From the NCBI GenBank assembly GCA_934394855.1, contig CAKRRH010000004.1:1-64000 (forward strand): 64,000 bases of DNA, given 5' to 3'. The stretch is from an uncultured Eubacteriales bacterium. GTDB taxonomy: Bacteria > Bacillota > Clostridia > Oscillospirales > Acutalibacteraceae. This document shows positions 1 to 8,939 of the stretch, in pieces (the stretch's first letter is position 1; each line of letters opens with the position of its first letter). The notes under the pieces were generated by a model. It was given only the letters and a program-made list of their open reading frames with translations. It made no database searches and was not told the origin of the DNA. A program made the position numbers and the translations under genes.

Positions 1-30
1 TCCTCATAAATAAAGTTTTTTAAGGGGAGC

Positions 31-66
31 GCGAGGGGTGCTTTTTTACAAAAAAGCACCCCTCGC
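31..66. repeat. 17-bp inverted repeat downstream of rny
   Basis: A near-perfect inverted repeat: GCGAGGGGTGC followed by a T run, a very short loop, then an A run and GCACCCCTCGC. It lies just past the 3' end of the minus-strand rny gene and probably acts as its terminator or 3'-end stabiliser. The T run is inside the stem rather than after it, so it is not a textbook intrinsic terminator. Confidence 0.6.
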
Positions 67-91
67 ATTATAATACTATTAACTTCAAAAA

Positions 92-1645
92 TTATTTAGC
101 ATAATCGATTGCACGAGACTCACGGATAACATTAACCTTGATCTGACCCGGATAATCGAGCTCTTCTTCGATACGCTTTGCGACATCATGAGCGACGATT
201 ACCATCTGATCGTCATTAACCGCTTCGGGTTTGACGACGATTCTGATTTCACGGCCTGCCTGGATTGCATATGACCGCTCAACGCCCTTGAAATCGTTCG
301 CAATTTCCTCAAGCTTCTCAAGTCGCTTGATATAATTTTCAATGTTCTCTCTGCGTGCGCCCGGTCTTGCCGCCGAAATTGCGTCGGCCGCCTGGACAAG
401 ACATGCAACAACCGTTTTTGCCTCAACATCGCCGTGATGAGCATGAATCGCATGAACGACTGCTTCGCTTTCCTTATATTTCTTAGCGACATCAACGCCA
501 AGCTGGATATGACTGCCTTCCATCTCGTGGTCAAGCGCTTTGCCAATGTCGTGCAAAAGACCCGCACGCTTTGCAAGCTGAACATCAACGCCGAGCTCCG
601 CCGCCATCAGTCCCGCAACATGAGATACTTCAAGCGAATGGTTAAGCACATTTTGACCGTAGCTTGTACGATAATGAAGTCTGCCGAGCAGCTTAACAAG
701 CTCAGGATGAATTCCTCGAACGCCTGCTTCAAGAACAGCTCTTTCACCCTCGGATTTGATCGTTGCGTCAACCTCTCGCTTGGCCTTTTCAATCATCTCT
801 TCGATTCTTGTCGGATGAATTCTTCCGTCAGCAATCAGCTTTTCAAGCGCAATTCTCGCAACCTCTCGTCTGATCGGGTCAAAGCTTGAAAGCGTGATGG
901 TTTCGGGTGTGTCGTCGATTATGAGATCAACGCCTGTGAGTGTTTCAAGCGCTGTGATGTTGCGACCCTCACGACCGATGATTCGGCCTTTCATCTCGTC
1001 ATTCGGAAGTGCGACGACCGAAACGGTGGTTTCACTTGAATGATCGGCGGCGCAACGCTGAATTGCGGACGCAATTACCTCACGGGCATATGTATCGGAT
1101 TCTTCCTTGATCTGCGCTTCATAATCCTTGATAAGCACTGCCTTGTCGTGAGCAAGCTCTCCGTCAACTTCTTTTAACAATTCTTCTTTAGCCTGTTCGA
1201 CCGTGAATCCCGAAATCTTTTTAAGCATATCACGCTGTGCGACCTTGAGATCTTCGATCTCGGCTTCTTTTGCTTCGAGCTCTTTCATTCTCTGAGCAAA
1301 TTTTTCTTCTTTTTTCTCGAAATTATCCGTCTTTCTGTCCAAAGACTCTTCTTTTTGCTGCAAACGGCGCTCCTGACGCTGAATTTCGCTTCTGCGCTCT
1401 TTGATTTCAGCTTCCGATGCGTCACGCAAACGGTGAATTTCGTCTTTCGCTTCCAAAACGGATTCTTTTTTCTTTGCTTCAGCGGTTTTCATCGCATCGC
1501 TCAAAATCTTTTTCGCCTGTTCTTCGGCAGAACCGATTTCGGCTTCGGCTGTGCGTTTACGATGGTTTGAACCGAGTATGAAGCAAACAACGCCGGCAAC
1601 AAGTGCTGCGGCAACTGCAATTACAATTGATAGCCACAATTCCAT
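92..1645 (-). CDS. rny: Ribonuclease Y
   Basis: Membrane-anchored endoribonuclease that starts bulk mRNA turnover in Firmicutes. The 517 residues are the usual length. In order: one N-terminal membrane helix (about residues 4-24), a long charged coiled coil (about 30-200), a KH RNA-binding domain with the motif IIGREGRN, and an HD phosphohydrolase domain with LLHDIGKA that supplies the metal-binding catalytic His-Asp. The ATG at 1645 is preceded by AAGGAGG with a 7-base gap. The gene stands alone on the minus strand. Family assignment is firm. Confidence 0.97.
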   Translation of the reverse strand: MELWLSIVIAVAAALVAGVVCFILGSNHRKRTAEAEIGSAEEQAKKILSDAMKTAEAKKKESVLEAKDEIHRLRDASEAEIKERRSEIQRQERRLQQKEESLDRKTDNFEKKEEKFAQRMKELEAKEAEIEDLKVAQRDMLKKISGFTVEQAKEELLKEVDGELAHDKAVLIKDYEAQIKEESDTYAREVIASAIQRCAADHSSETTVSVVALPNDEMKGRIIGREGRNITALETLTGVDLIIDDTPETITLSSFDPIRREVARIALEKLIADGRIHPTRIEEMIEKAKREVDATIKSEGERAVLEAGVRGIHPELVKLLGRLHYRTSYGQNVLNHSLEVSHVAGLMAAELGVDVQLAKRAGLLHDIGKALDHEMEGSHIQLGVDVAKKYKESEAVVHAIHAHHGDVEAKTVVACLVQAADAISAARPGARRENIENYIKRLEKLEEIANDFKGVERSYAIQAGREIRIVVKPEAVNDDQMVIVAHDVAKRIEEELDYPGQIKVNVIRESRAIDYAK

Positions 1646-1872
1646 TTTGAGGCCTCCTTTATATATTAACCACTGTTAACAATGCCCGAAAACAGGGCAT
1701 TCAGGCCGTGTGTGCGCCCGAACGCAAGAACATTTTATTAAATTTTATGTATCATAGATTATATATATAAATAAAATTACATTATGCTCCACATTACTTA
1801 ATATAATATATCTTTTTGTTGCTTTTGTCAAGAATAAATGATGTGACATATGTTTTTTCGTCTATATTTATG

Positions 1873-1902
1873 CAAAAAACGGCGCTCAAATCTGAACGCC
1901 GT
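1873..1902 (-). terminator. Intrinsic terminator of dut
   Basis: On the minus strand ACGGCGTTCA and TGAGCGCCGT pair (one G-U) and are followed by TTTTTT. It lies just past the stop codon of dut. Confidence 0.8.
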
Positions 1903-1925
1903 CATATCTATTTATAAATATTATA

Positions 1926-2366
1926 TCATTTTCTGCCCGTCGAGCCAAATCCGCCTTCGCCTCTGACGGTGTCGCTTAGCTCATCGGCAACGCAAAAATC
2001 CGCTCTTAAAAACGGAGTAATCACAAGCTGAGCGATTCGCTCGCCCGATTCGATCGTCTGAGCCGTGTTTGAATGATTATGAAGCGCTACCATGATCTCG
2101 CCCCTGTAATCAGCGTCGATTACCCCGACCTTATTTGCCGGTGCAAGTCCTCTTTTTGACGCAATTCCGCTTCGCGCATAGACCAAACCGGCATAGCCCT
2201 CCGGTACTTCAATGCAAAGTCCGGTATGAATCATTGCGGTCTCATGCGGCAAAATCTCGATCGGCTCATTCGCCACGGCATATAGATCCGCCCCTGCGGC
2301 AAAATCCGAACCATAGCTCGGAACAACCGCACGCTCATCAATTTTCTTTATTTTTACAACAGGCAT
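1926..2366 (-). CDS. dut: dUTP diphosphatase (dUTPase)
   Basis: Hydrolyses dUTP to dUMP and diphosphate, keeping uracil out of DNA and feeding dTMP synthesis. All five motifs of the trimeric dUTPase family are visible: AGADLYA, YARSGIASKRG, GVIDADYRGEI, RIAQLVI and the C-terminal glycine-rich arm RGEGGFGSTGRK. The length, 146 residues, is normal. It lies 76 bases downstream of a small membrane-protein gene on the same strand, and both could be read from the promoter near 3030. A terminator follows it directly. Confidence 0.97.
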   Translation of the reverse strand: MPVVKIKKIDERAVVPSYGSDFAAGADLYAVANEPIEILPHETAMIHTGLCIEVPEGYAGLVYARSGIASKRGLAPANKVGVIDADYRGEIMVALHNHSNTAQTIESGERIAQLVITPFLRADFCVADELSDTVRGEGGFGSTGRK

Positions 2367-2442
2367 TTTTATGTTCTCCTTATAATCACCTTAATTTATA
2401 TATAATTATATCATTTTATATCCGTTTTTTCAACAAAATGTT

Positions 2443-2811
2443 TCATTTGCCGCCGTCAAACCATCGTTTTATATATTTTTCAATCAAGGACTGCCCGTCA
2501 TTTGACATTTGACTCATCAGACGAAGCTCGATCGGCAAAATGTCATAATATTTCATTACCTCGTCGCCCGCTTCGCTTATCGGGCGAAAATCGATTTTGA
2601 ATTCTTTACCCGACAATTCAAATATAAACGCATTGTTATCAAACTGCGATATTTCAAATCCGCCCGTGCCGCCAACCGCCGAATTGACGCTTTCGTCCGT
2701 GAAAAGCAGACCGAAAATCAAAAAACAGACGAGTGCGAGCGATAATGCGGTGATGACGGCGGATTTTAAAAATATCATAAACGGACTTTGACTGCCCGAA
2801 CCGCTTTTCAT
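2443..2811 (-). CDS. Small membrane-anchored protein of unknown function
   Basis: I do not recognise the family. The protein has about 122 residues: a short polar N-terminus, one hydrophobic helix (about residues 13-38), then an acidic extracytoplasmic-looking domain of about 80 residues ending in FDGGK. The ATG at 2811 is preferred over an upstream GTG because GGGTGG sits 5 bases before it. It is followed by dut on the same strand and preceded by a leader that contains a terminator (2875-2913), so its expression may be attenuated. Confidence 0.6.
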   Translation of the reverse strand: MKSGSGSQSPFMIFLKSAVITALSLALVCFLIFGLLFTDESVNSAVGGTGGFEISQFDNNAFIFELSGKEFKIDFRPISEAGDEVMKYYDILPIELRLMSQMSNDGQSLIEKYIKRWFDGGK

Positions 2812-2874
2812 GAAAACCACCCCGCAATAAATTCATTCGGTAAATATTATTGTTAGGCAGAAAACTGTTTTTAT

Positions 2875-2913
2875 GCAAAAAAAGAGAGCCACAGTTAGCT
2901 GCGACTCTCTTCC
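2875..2913 (-). terminator. Terminator in the leader of the membrane protein-dut unit
   Basis: On the minus strand AGAGAGTCGCAG pairs with CTGTGGCTCTCT across the loop CTAA (with G-U pairs), followed by seven T residues. It sits about 120 bases downstream of a strong minus-strand promoter and 64 bases before the membrane-protein start. It is either the 3' end of a small RNA or an attenuator for the genes beyond. Confidence 0.8.
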
Positions 2914-2997
2914 TTAGCGTCGTACAAATGCACGAAGCCAATGAAAAAATATATTGGAGAAGAAGTAAGCATAATTAAACAAGGTAAAATTTCCTTT
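2875..2997 (-). ncRNA. Candidate small RNA or attenuated leader with a 25-codon frame
   Basis: A minus-strand promoter (TTGACA at 3026-3031, TAAAAT at 3004-3009, 16-base spacer) should start a transcript near 2997 that reaches the terminator at 2875-2913, giving about 120 nt. Inside is a 25-codon frame (2972 to 2895) beginning MLTSSPIYFFIGF. Its last codons and stop lie in the left arm and loop of the terminator, so translation to the stop would disturb the hairpin. No close ribosome binding site is seen before its ATG, so the frame may be chance. It matches no RNA family I can name. Confidence 0.5.
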
Positions 2998-3003
2998 GAT
3001 AAT

Positions 3004-3031
3004 ATTTTATCACATTTTTTTCGTTTGTCAA
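3004..3031 (-). promoter_or_regulatory. Sigma-A type promoter, minus strand
   Basis: TTGACA (3026-3031) and TAAAAT (3004-3009), read on the minus strand, are separated by 16 bases. It drives the leader or small RNA ending at 2875, with possible read-through into the membrane protein and dut. Confidence 0.7.
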
Positions 3032-3106
3032 CAAAAAACAACAAGATAATTGTTAATTGAATATAAATTTATTTTCGTGTATAATGAAGGCTATGGAGGG
3101 ATTTTA

Positions 3107-3595
3107 ATGGAAATTCACAACATACAGCCGATATATGATGAAAATTCCAATATATTGATTTTAGGGAGCTTTCCGTCGGTAAAATCAAGGGAAGAAAATT
3201 TTTTCTATGCACACCCGCAAAACCGCTTTTGGAGGGTGATTTCGGCGATATATTCATCAAAAACCCCCGAAACGATCGAGGATAAGAAAAACTTTTTGAT
3301 AAATCACAAAATTGCGCTGTGGGATGTGATTGAAAGTTGTGAAATCAACGGCTCATCCGACTCATCCATTAAAAGCGTCACTCCGAACCGAATCGACATT
3401 ATCCTGAACACCGCAAAAATACAGAAAATATTCACAAACGGAAAGGCCTCTCACAGGCTTTTTGAAAAATATATTGCACCAAAATGCAATGTGGGCGACA
3501 TTTGCCTGCCCTCGACCTCTCCCGCAAACGCCGCATATTCATTGGAGCAGCTGTGCTTGATCTGGTCAGATGAAATCGGAAAATATATCACCTGA
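3107..3595 (+). CDS. DNA-deoxyinosine (hypoxanthine) glycosylase, UDG superfamily
   Basis: Probable base-excision-repair glycosylase of the uracil-DNA-glycosylase fold, closest to the Mug/HDG branch that removes deaminated bases such as hypoxanthine. The N-terminal active-site motif ILGSFPSVKS, the FYAHPQNRFWRVI segment and the C-terminal substrate loop LPSTSPAN are visible. The length, 162 residues, is usual. The ATG at 3107 has GGAGGG 7 bases upstream; an earlier in-frame TTG lacks such a site and would add a non-homologous leader. It stands alone between two minus-strand RNA genes. Fold assignment is firm; the exact substrate is inferred. Confidence 0.88.
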   Translation: MEIHNIQPIYDENSNILILGSFPSVKSREENFFYAHPQNRFWRVISAIYSSKTPETIEDKKNFLINHKIALWDVIESCEINGSSDSSIKSVTPNRIDIILNTAKIQKIFTNGKASHRLFEKYIAPKCNVGDICLPSTSPANAAYSLEQLCLIWSDEIGKYIT

Positions 3596-3619
3596 ATAAA
3601 ACCGTCGAAATTGCAATAT

Positions 3620-3806
3620 AAAAAAGGAAATCGGAACGCCGACAAGTAGCGAACCGATTTATCCGCGGTTAGACTCACGACAGTCCGATAACAAACCGAA
3701 ATACACAAAAAGGCGCAACGAGTGTCTTGTCTTTCAGCCTTGTATGTAAATGGAAAGCACCTCGACCCATGCTTATGGCGGCGAAACCATGTGAACACTA
3801 ACCACT
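3620..3806 (-). ncRNA. Structured non-coding RNA of about 190 nt (raiA-motif or 6S-like candidate)
   Basis: A strong minus-strand promoter (3813-3840) is followed by about 190 bases with extensive pairing and no credible coding frame. The first bases GTGGTTAG pair with CTAACCGC near the 3' end, and the stem continues with TTCAC against GTGAG. An internal ATGG..CCAT hairpin and a CGAG..CTCG arm follow. The RNA ends with AAATCGG pairing to CCGATTT and then CCTTTTTT. This architecture fits an abundant housekeeping RNA. From memory I cannot decide between the Clostridial raiA motif, 6S RNA or another class. That it is an RNA gene is well supported; the family is open. Confidence 0.7.
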
Positions 3807-3812
3807 AATATA

Positions 3813-3840
3813 ATTATAGCCTATTTTTTGTAAAAGTCAA
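3813..3840 (-). promoter_or_regulatory. Promoter of the structured RNA
   Basis: On the minus strand TTGACT (3835-3840), a 16-base spacer, then TATAAT (3813-3818). It is nearly consensus and predicts transcription from about 3806. Confidence 0.8.
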
Positions 3841-4096
3841 GGAAGTATTTGCTAATTGTGTGAAATTTTTCATAAATTTTCATCATGCCGTTTTCGTGAA
3901 TATTTCAACCCTGCACAATCCATTTATTCATGGGCTTTTACGCTGTTTTGAAAAAATTTTTCGTTGCCGATTTTTCAAAGACCGTTCTTTTAAAATCGGA
4001 CTGATTTCAAAATAAAAACCGTCCTTAAAAAGCAATGTCGTTTTCCGAAGTGTCATTTGACAAAACGGAAAACGGCATTATTTTCATGTTTCGATA

Positions 4097-4105
4097 TGAT
4101 ATAAT
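4097..4105 (+). promoter_or_regulatory. Extended -10 promoter of the LRR-dockerin gene
   Basis: TGATATAAT is an extended -10 element 41 bases upstream of the ATG at 4146. No good -35 lies at the right distance; a TTGACA at 4057 is too far away. Confidence 0.45.
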
Positions 4106-4145
4106 TATTTTGCAAAAAAGTATTTTCGAAAGGACGGATAGAAAA

Positions 4146-7100
4146 ATGAATAGAACAGTCAAACGAATCTCGGCGATCCTGATGTCGCTCACGCTCGCTT
4201 TTTCGATTTTCTCGATTGCGGCGTCTGCCGAAACCGTAAAAACCGGTTCGGGACATTGCGGCAACTATTGGGACAACTGTGCCTGGGAGCTTGACGAATC
4301 GGGCACGCTGACAATCACAGGCAGCGGCGACACAAGAGACTATGTGTATGTTGACGGCGTTGATATTCCCGAAATTCCACCGTGGGAAGAATTTGATATG
4401 CTTGATTCGGTCAAAAAGGTCGTGATCGGCGAAAACATCACCTCGGTCGGCAACTATTTTCTGAGAAACTGCAAAAATCTGACCGAAGTTGTGCTTCCGT
4501 CGACGATTGATCGAATCGGCGAATATGCATTTGAAAGCTGCTCTTCACTGACGACAATTACGCTTCCGAACGCCGTAACGAAAATTCAGTACGGTGCGTT
4601 TGAATATTGCAATTCGCTCAAAACAATCAATTTTCCGAACTCGCTGACAACGATAGATGGATATGCGTTTGCTTACTGCTCGTCTCTTACAAAAGCAGAG
4701 CTGCCTGACAGCGTCACATCGCTCGGTTCATATGCATTTTCGGAATGCAGCGCAATGACATCGTTCCGCTTCCCGTCAAAAATTACCGAGATTCCGAGCG
4801 GTTTATTTTATGGCTGTGAACAGCTCAGCAAAATAAATGACATTCCGAGCATGGTCAAAAAACTCGGATTCATGGCGTTTTACAAAAGTGCGATCACCGA
4901 AGTAAATATTCCGAAATCGGTTGAGAATATCGAAGAATATGTATTTGATAATTGCAGAGCTTTGACAAAAATCGCAGTTGACGCAAACAATCCGAATTAT
5001 TCGTCAAAAGACGGCATTCTTTATAATAAAACCGCAACCAAGCTCATCAACTATCCTGCAGCTAAAACCGGTGAATCGTTTACGATTCCGTCAAATGTAA
5101 CCGAAATCGAAAAAGAGTCATTCGGCTACACAAAAAATCTCAAAACGGTGACGATCGGCGAAAATATGACCGAAATCCCTTATTCGGCATTCAGACAAAG
5201 CGGCATTAACACGGTCACGATTCCGAAAAATATCAAGGAAATCGGAGGCTCGGCTTTTGATTGGTGCCAAAACCTTGTAAATGTTAATTTTGCAAGCGAT
5301 TCAAAGCTTGAAACGATTGATTCTTATGCATTTGAAGACTGCACCTCGCTTTATCAGATAAGACTGCCCGACGGACTGAAATCAATCGGGAACGGCGCAT
5401 TTTATCAATGCTCAACACTGCTTTTTGTTAACATCCCGTCAAGTGTAGTGAAAGTCGGACAAAGAGCATTTGACTCAACGGCATATATTAAGCGCACGCC
5501 GAACATAAACGGAATTTGGTATTTGGACAACTGGGCGATTTCAGCAAGTAAAAGCATTGTTGACGCCGAAATTGCAAACGGAGTCAAGGGAATCGCAGGG
5601 CGTGTGTTTGAATATTGCAGAAATATGTCGACGATAAAGATTCCGAGCAGCGTTACTTATATCGGCGACTATGCTTTCGGCGGTGCAAAAAAGCTCACCT
5701 CGATAACCGTTGACTCAAATAACCCGAATTATTCGTCAAAAGACGGAGTGCTTTATAACAAAGACAAAACAACGCTGATTAAATATCCCGAAAACAAGTC
5801 GGACGAAAACTTTGTGATTCCGACAGGGGTTAAGACGATTTATAATTCTTCGATTCAAAAGACATCGAACCTTAAATCAGTCACAATTCCGAACACCGTC
5901 ACATCAATCTGCATTTATGCGTTTTATATGTCGGCAATCGATTCGATAAACCTGCCGAACAGCATTAAGTCAATCGATTCGGGGGCATTTAACAACTGCG
6001 AAAATCTTAATAATATCAGTCTTCCGAGCTCGCTTGAAAGCCTTGGCTCGCAGGTATTTAACGGCACGGCATATTATCAGGACAAGAGCAACTGGACGAA
6101 CGATACATTAAAAATCGACGGTTGGTTGATTCAAGTCGGCAATCTTTCGGGCTTTGGCTACACAATCGATGATGATGTCATCGGAATAGCATCAATGGCA
6201 TTCTTCAGCTGTGCGGCGGCGGACATAAAATCAATCACACTTCCGAAGGGGCTCAAATATATCACACCGGAAGCACTTAGCGGATTGTATAATGTTAAAG
6301 ACATATATTACCCCGACAACGAAGCCGCTTTTAACGCCAATGTTGTTTACGACAAAGACGACTATATAATCGCAAACGCAAAGATCCACTTCACAAACTA
6401 CATACACACAGTTGAAATTAACAATGCAACGCTAAGCTTTAATGTCGGCGACAAGCCCGAATTTACCGCAACCGCACCCGACAATGCTCATTATCGAATT
6501 GCTTATGAGAGTTGGAACGGAAACAACACCGGTTGGACCTCATCCGATTTCTTGAATAATCGCTATGGCGATTTTGAGGGAAGCTTAGGAATGCCGATTA
6601 CAACATTTGAGGCAAACACAAAATACAGCTACTCGATTTATTTAACCTGTGATGAGGATTATTTGTTTGCCGAGGATCTAACTGTCAAAATCAACGGCAA
6701 AACGGTGCAACTCAGCGACGACAAACGAAAAGAGCTCGGCGAAGATGCATGGCTTTCGGGGATTTATGATATGACGCCGACAGAGGGCGGTGAAAAGCAG
6801 ACAATCACCTCTGTCAACATCACAAACGCCACCTTGAATCTTAAAGACGGTGACGAGCCGAAATTTACCGCAAAGGTAGCGGACAGCGACCAAAGCAAAT
6901 ATCGAATCGTTTATGAGCGTTGGGATTATGTTGACCCGAAAGACCCCGACACAATACTTGAATATGCAACTTCCGACGGCTCAAGTCTTGGCTCGTCGAT
7001 TCCGAAAATCACGAAGTTTGAATCAGGCAAGAAATATTATTACAGCATTTGGATCGAGCCGAAAAACGGTTATGAATTTAAAGCGGACGACGCAAAAAAT

Positions 7101-7418
7101 TGGCTTTGCGACGCAAAACTGACGATAAACGGCAAGGCGATTGACAAAAACAGCGTAACAATAGTTTCAACAGGCTCAATGTTTGCAGTCAGAATATTCA
7201 ATGTTACACCGACAAGCGGCAAGCTATACGGCGACGCAAACTCAGACGGCGCTATCAACATGAAAGATGTATTGCTTATGAGAAAATACATTGCAGGCTG
7301 GAGGGTTGAGATCAATCTTGACAACTCCGATGTAAACTCGGACGGTGCTATCAACATGAAAGATGTTCTTTTGATGAGAAAGCACATTGCAGGCTGGAAA
7401 GTCGCTCCGTGGGACTAA
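4146..7418 (+). CDS. Secreted BspA-type leucine-rich-repeat protein with C-terminal type I dockerin
   Basis: Cell-surface or secreted protein of 1090 residues. In order: a Sec signal peptide (about residues 1-28, Ala-Ser-Ala before the cut), a long array of BspA/LRR_5 repeats with the signature of an Ala-Phe pair, a Cys, and I..P..V (about 60-740), two related beta-domains starting near VEINNATLSF and VNITNATLNL, and a dockerin of two calcium-binding repeats at the extreme C-terminus. The repeats share NSDGAINMKDVLLMRK almost exactly. The ATG at 4146 follows GAAAGGACGG; the upstream 37 codons lack signal-peptide character. LRR proteins of this type bind surfaces or hosts; the dockerin would plug it into a cohesin-bearing scaffold. 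No cohesin is in the window. Confidence 0.93.
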   Translation: MNRTVKRISAILMSLTLAFSIFSIAASAETVKTGSGHCGNYWDNCAWELDESGTLTITGSGDTRDYVYVDGVDIPEIPPWEEFDMLDSVKKVVIGENITSVGNYFLRNCKNLTEVVLPSTIDRIGEYAFESCSSLTTITLPNAVTKIQYGAFEYCNSLKTINFPNSLTTIDGYAFAYCSSLTKAELPDSVTSLGSYAFSECSAMTSFRFPSKITEIPSGLFYGCEQLSKINDIPSMVKKLGFMAFYKSAITEVNIPKSVENIEEYVFDNCRALTKIAVDANNPNYSSKDGILYNKTATKLINYPAAKTGESFTIPSNVTEIEKESFGYTKNLKTVTIGENMTEIPYSAFRQSGINTVTIPKNIKEIGGSAFDWCQNLVNVNFASDSKLETIDSYAFEDCTSLYQIRLPDGLKSIGNGAFYQCSTLLFVNIPSSVVKVGQRAFDSTAYIKRTPNINGIWYLDNWAISASKSIVDAEIANGVKGIAGRVFEYCRNMSTIKIPSSVTYIGDYAFGGAKKLTSITVDSNNPNYSSKDGVLYNKDKTTLIKYPENKSDENFVIPTGVKTIYNSSIQKTSNLKSVTIPNTVTSICIYAFYMSAIDSINLPNSIKSIDSGAFNNCENLNNISLPSSLESLGSQVFNGTAYYQDKSNWTNDTLKIDGWLIQVGNLSGFGYTIDDDVIGIASMAFFSCAAADIKSITLPKGLKYITPEALSGLYNVKDIYYPDNEAAFNANVVYDKDDYIIANAKIHFTNYIHTVEINNATLSFNVGDKPEFTATAPDNAHYRIAYESWNGNNTGWTSSDFLNNRYGDFEGSLGMPITTFEANTKYSYSIYLTCDEDYLFAEDLTVKINGKTVQLSDDKRKELGEDAWLSGIYDMTPTEGGEKQTITSVNITNATLNLKDGDEPKFTAKVADSDQSKYRIVYERWDYVDPKDPDTILEYATSDGSSLGSSIPKITKFESGKKYYYSIWIEPKNGYEFKADDAKNWLCDAKLTINGKAIDKNSVTIVSTGSMFAVRIFNVTPTSGKLYGDANSDGAINMKDVLLMRKYIAGWRVEINLDNSDVNSDGAINMKDVLLMRKHIAGWKVAPWD

Positions 7419-7455
7419 AATTTATAAATAACAAACCGAAACCGAAATAACAATA

Positions 7456-7484
7456 AAAACCTCCCGAATCGGGAGGTTTTTATT
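7456..7484 (+). terminator. Terminator of the LRR-dockerin gene
   Basis: AAAACCTCCCGA, a two-base loop region, then TCGGGAGGTTTTTATT. It is a strong symmetrical stem with a T run on both strands, so it may also serve the minus-strand gene ending at 7505. Confidence 0.85.
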
Positions 7485-7504
7485 GTTTATCTATATAATT
7501 AAAT

Positions 7505-7720
7505 TTACAGTTCAAAATCTTCTTTGGAATATTTCTCAATGTCCGGGGAAATTCTCGGCACTCTGAGCAACGGGTCATATTTAAACTTGCGGCAATGATA
7601 GTCCGGCGACAAAATTCCCTTGCGGACGCAGAACACAAGCGACCCGTCTTCCGAACGGTCACCGTGCATACAGTATGCGCAGGCAGGCGAAATTCCCTTG
7701 CCGTAAAGCTTTCTTCCCAC
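7505..7720 (-). CDS. Small cysteine-rich conserved protein (putative zinc knuckle)
   Basis: A 71-residue protein of the small cysteine-rich kind found in Clostridia, with no function I can name. The four cysteines are arranged CAYCMHG, then FCVRKG, then DYHCRKFKYDP, which suggests a zinc site. The start at 7720 was chosen over a longer overlapping frame because it places the Cys cluster in an uninterrupted basic domain. It is read in the same direction as ylbJ, 42 bases downstream of it. Confidence 0.6.
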   Translation of the reverse strand: MGRKLYGKGISPACAYCMHGDRSEDGSLVFCVRKGILSPDYHCRKFKYDPLLRVPRISPDIEKYSKEDFEL

Positions 7721-7762
7721 AAATATCCCTCCGTTTCATTACTGAATATCATTGTAACACAT

Positions 7763-8851
7763 TTATCTGAAAAAATCCATTATTTTTTTTGACTTGTGCT
7801 GATAGATCGAGCATAAGAACACAAACGAACTGATCAACAGCAAAAGCGATATTATCATTGTCGAGGACGAAACCTGAATTATGACCTTTCCGTTTGACAA
7901 AGCAACGCTTTGAGAAATCGGAAAAATGATGAGTGCCGACCGACACAAAAAGAATGATATTATTGCGAAAATCAGCCGATATATTATGATTTTTTTAACA
8001 TCGGAAAGTCCTCCCAGCGCGGCTGTTACCTGAGCAATGACCGACAGACCCGAAAAGCCGAGAGCGGCTGAAATCATCGGCAGATCGAGGCTGCCCGAAA
8101 AATATAGGCAGGCATTTGTAACTTCGCTCACACCGATGATCATATTCTTGAGGGGTGCATCAATATTAAAACTGCCGACGCTTGAAACAACCGCCGAGAA
8201 AATCACGGTGTAGGCGCAAATCATCGCCATTGATTTTGTCGCTCTTTCTACGCTTTTTACGCAAATTTCGCTAAACGACATATCGCAATTTTTCGTTTTC
8301 GCAAAATCGGGTTTGATAATCATATCATTGCCTTTTTCGGTAAATCGCGTGATTATCAGCAAAGCAAGAGCGCAAATCAGATGAATTATCAGCAAAAACA
8401 CACCTATTTTCATGCTTTTCATCATTCCAAAGCCCACTCCGAGGACAATGAACGCAGGGCCTGCGTTTATTGAGCAAAGGCTGAGCCGCCGAGCCGTCGG
8501 TTCATCTATCATGCCGCTATCGTAAAGAGCATGAGTCAGCACAGCGCCAATCGGGTAGCCCGAAATGCAGCTCATAATAAATGCGGCAAAGGATATTCCG
8601 TTTATTCGAAACGCAAAACGGGCGAATTTATCAAGCGGTTTTCCGATCAGCTCCAAAAATCCGCAAAGCTGCAAAAACGAACATAATATCAACGGCAAAA
8701 AAAGTGACGGCACAAGCACGCCGAGACACAGCGATATTCCGCTCTCGACCCCCGATTTTACGCTGTTGTTCATTGCAAATATCACAAAAAATCCCGACAA
8801 AAACAATATTACCCCAAAAACCGTCCGCCGCAATTCCGATTTTGCCGTCAT
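7763..8851 (-). CDS. ylbJ: Sporulation integral membrane protein YlbJ
   Basis: Polytopic membrane protein of the nucleoside-recognition/YlbJ family, needed for spore cortex formation in Bacillus. About 362 residues with eight or so hydrophobic segments and the family segments CISGYPIGA and SINAGPAFIVLG. The ATG at 8851 is favoured over a GTG nine bases upstream, because GGAGG would overlap the GTG but lies 8 bases before the ATG. It is divergent from yqfC-yqfD, also sporulation genes, so the 90-base gap probably holds sporulation promoters. Confidence 0.88.
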   Translation of the reverse strand: MTAKSELRRTVFGVILFLSGFFVIFAMNNSVKSGVESGISLCLGVLVPSLFLPLILCSFLQLCGFLELIGKPLDKFARFAFRINGISFAAFIMSCISGYPIGAVLTHALYDSGMIDEPTARRLSLCSINAGPAFIVLGVGFGMMKSMKIGVFLLIIHLICALALLIITRFTEKGNDMIIKPDFAKTKNCDMSFSEICVKSVERATKSMAMICAYTVIFSAVVSSVGSFNIDAPLKNMIIGVSEVTNACLYFSGSLDLPMISAALGFSGLSVIAQVTAALGGLSDVKKIIIYRLIFAIISFFLCRSALIIFPISQSVALSNGKVIIQVSSSTMIISLLLLISSFVFLCSIYQHKSKKIMDFFR

Positions 8852-8939
8852 GAAATTCACCTCCGCTCGATTTACCGTATAAAATTATATTTAAAATCAT
8901 AGGTTATTATGAATTGACTTGAAATATGGGGTAATTATT

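Noticed and set aside
434..889. Open frame of about 150 codons on the plus strand
   Set aside because: Antisense to the well-supported rny coding sequence, with no ribosome binding site or recognisable domain.
3451..3798. Minus-strand open frame of 115 codons
   Set aside because: It coincides with the promoter-terminator RNA gene at 3620-3806 and the end of the glycosylase gene. Its sequence is Cys/Arg/Phe-rich without domain character, so it is the RNA gene read as protein.
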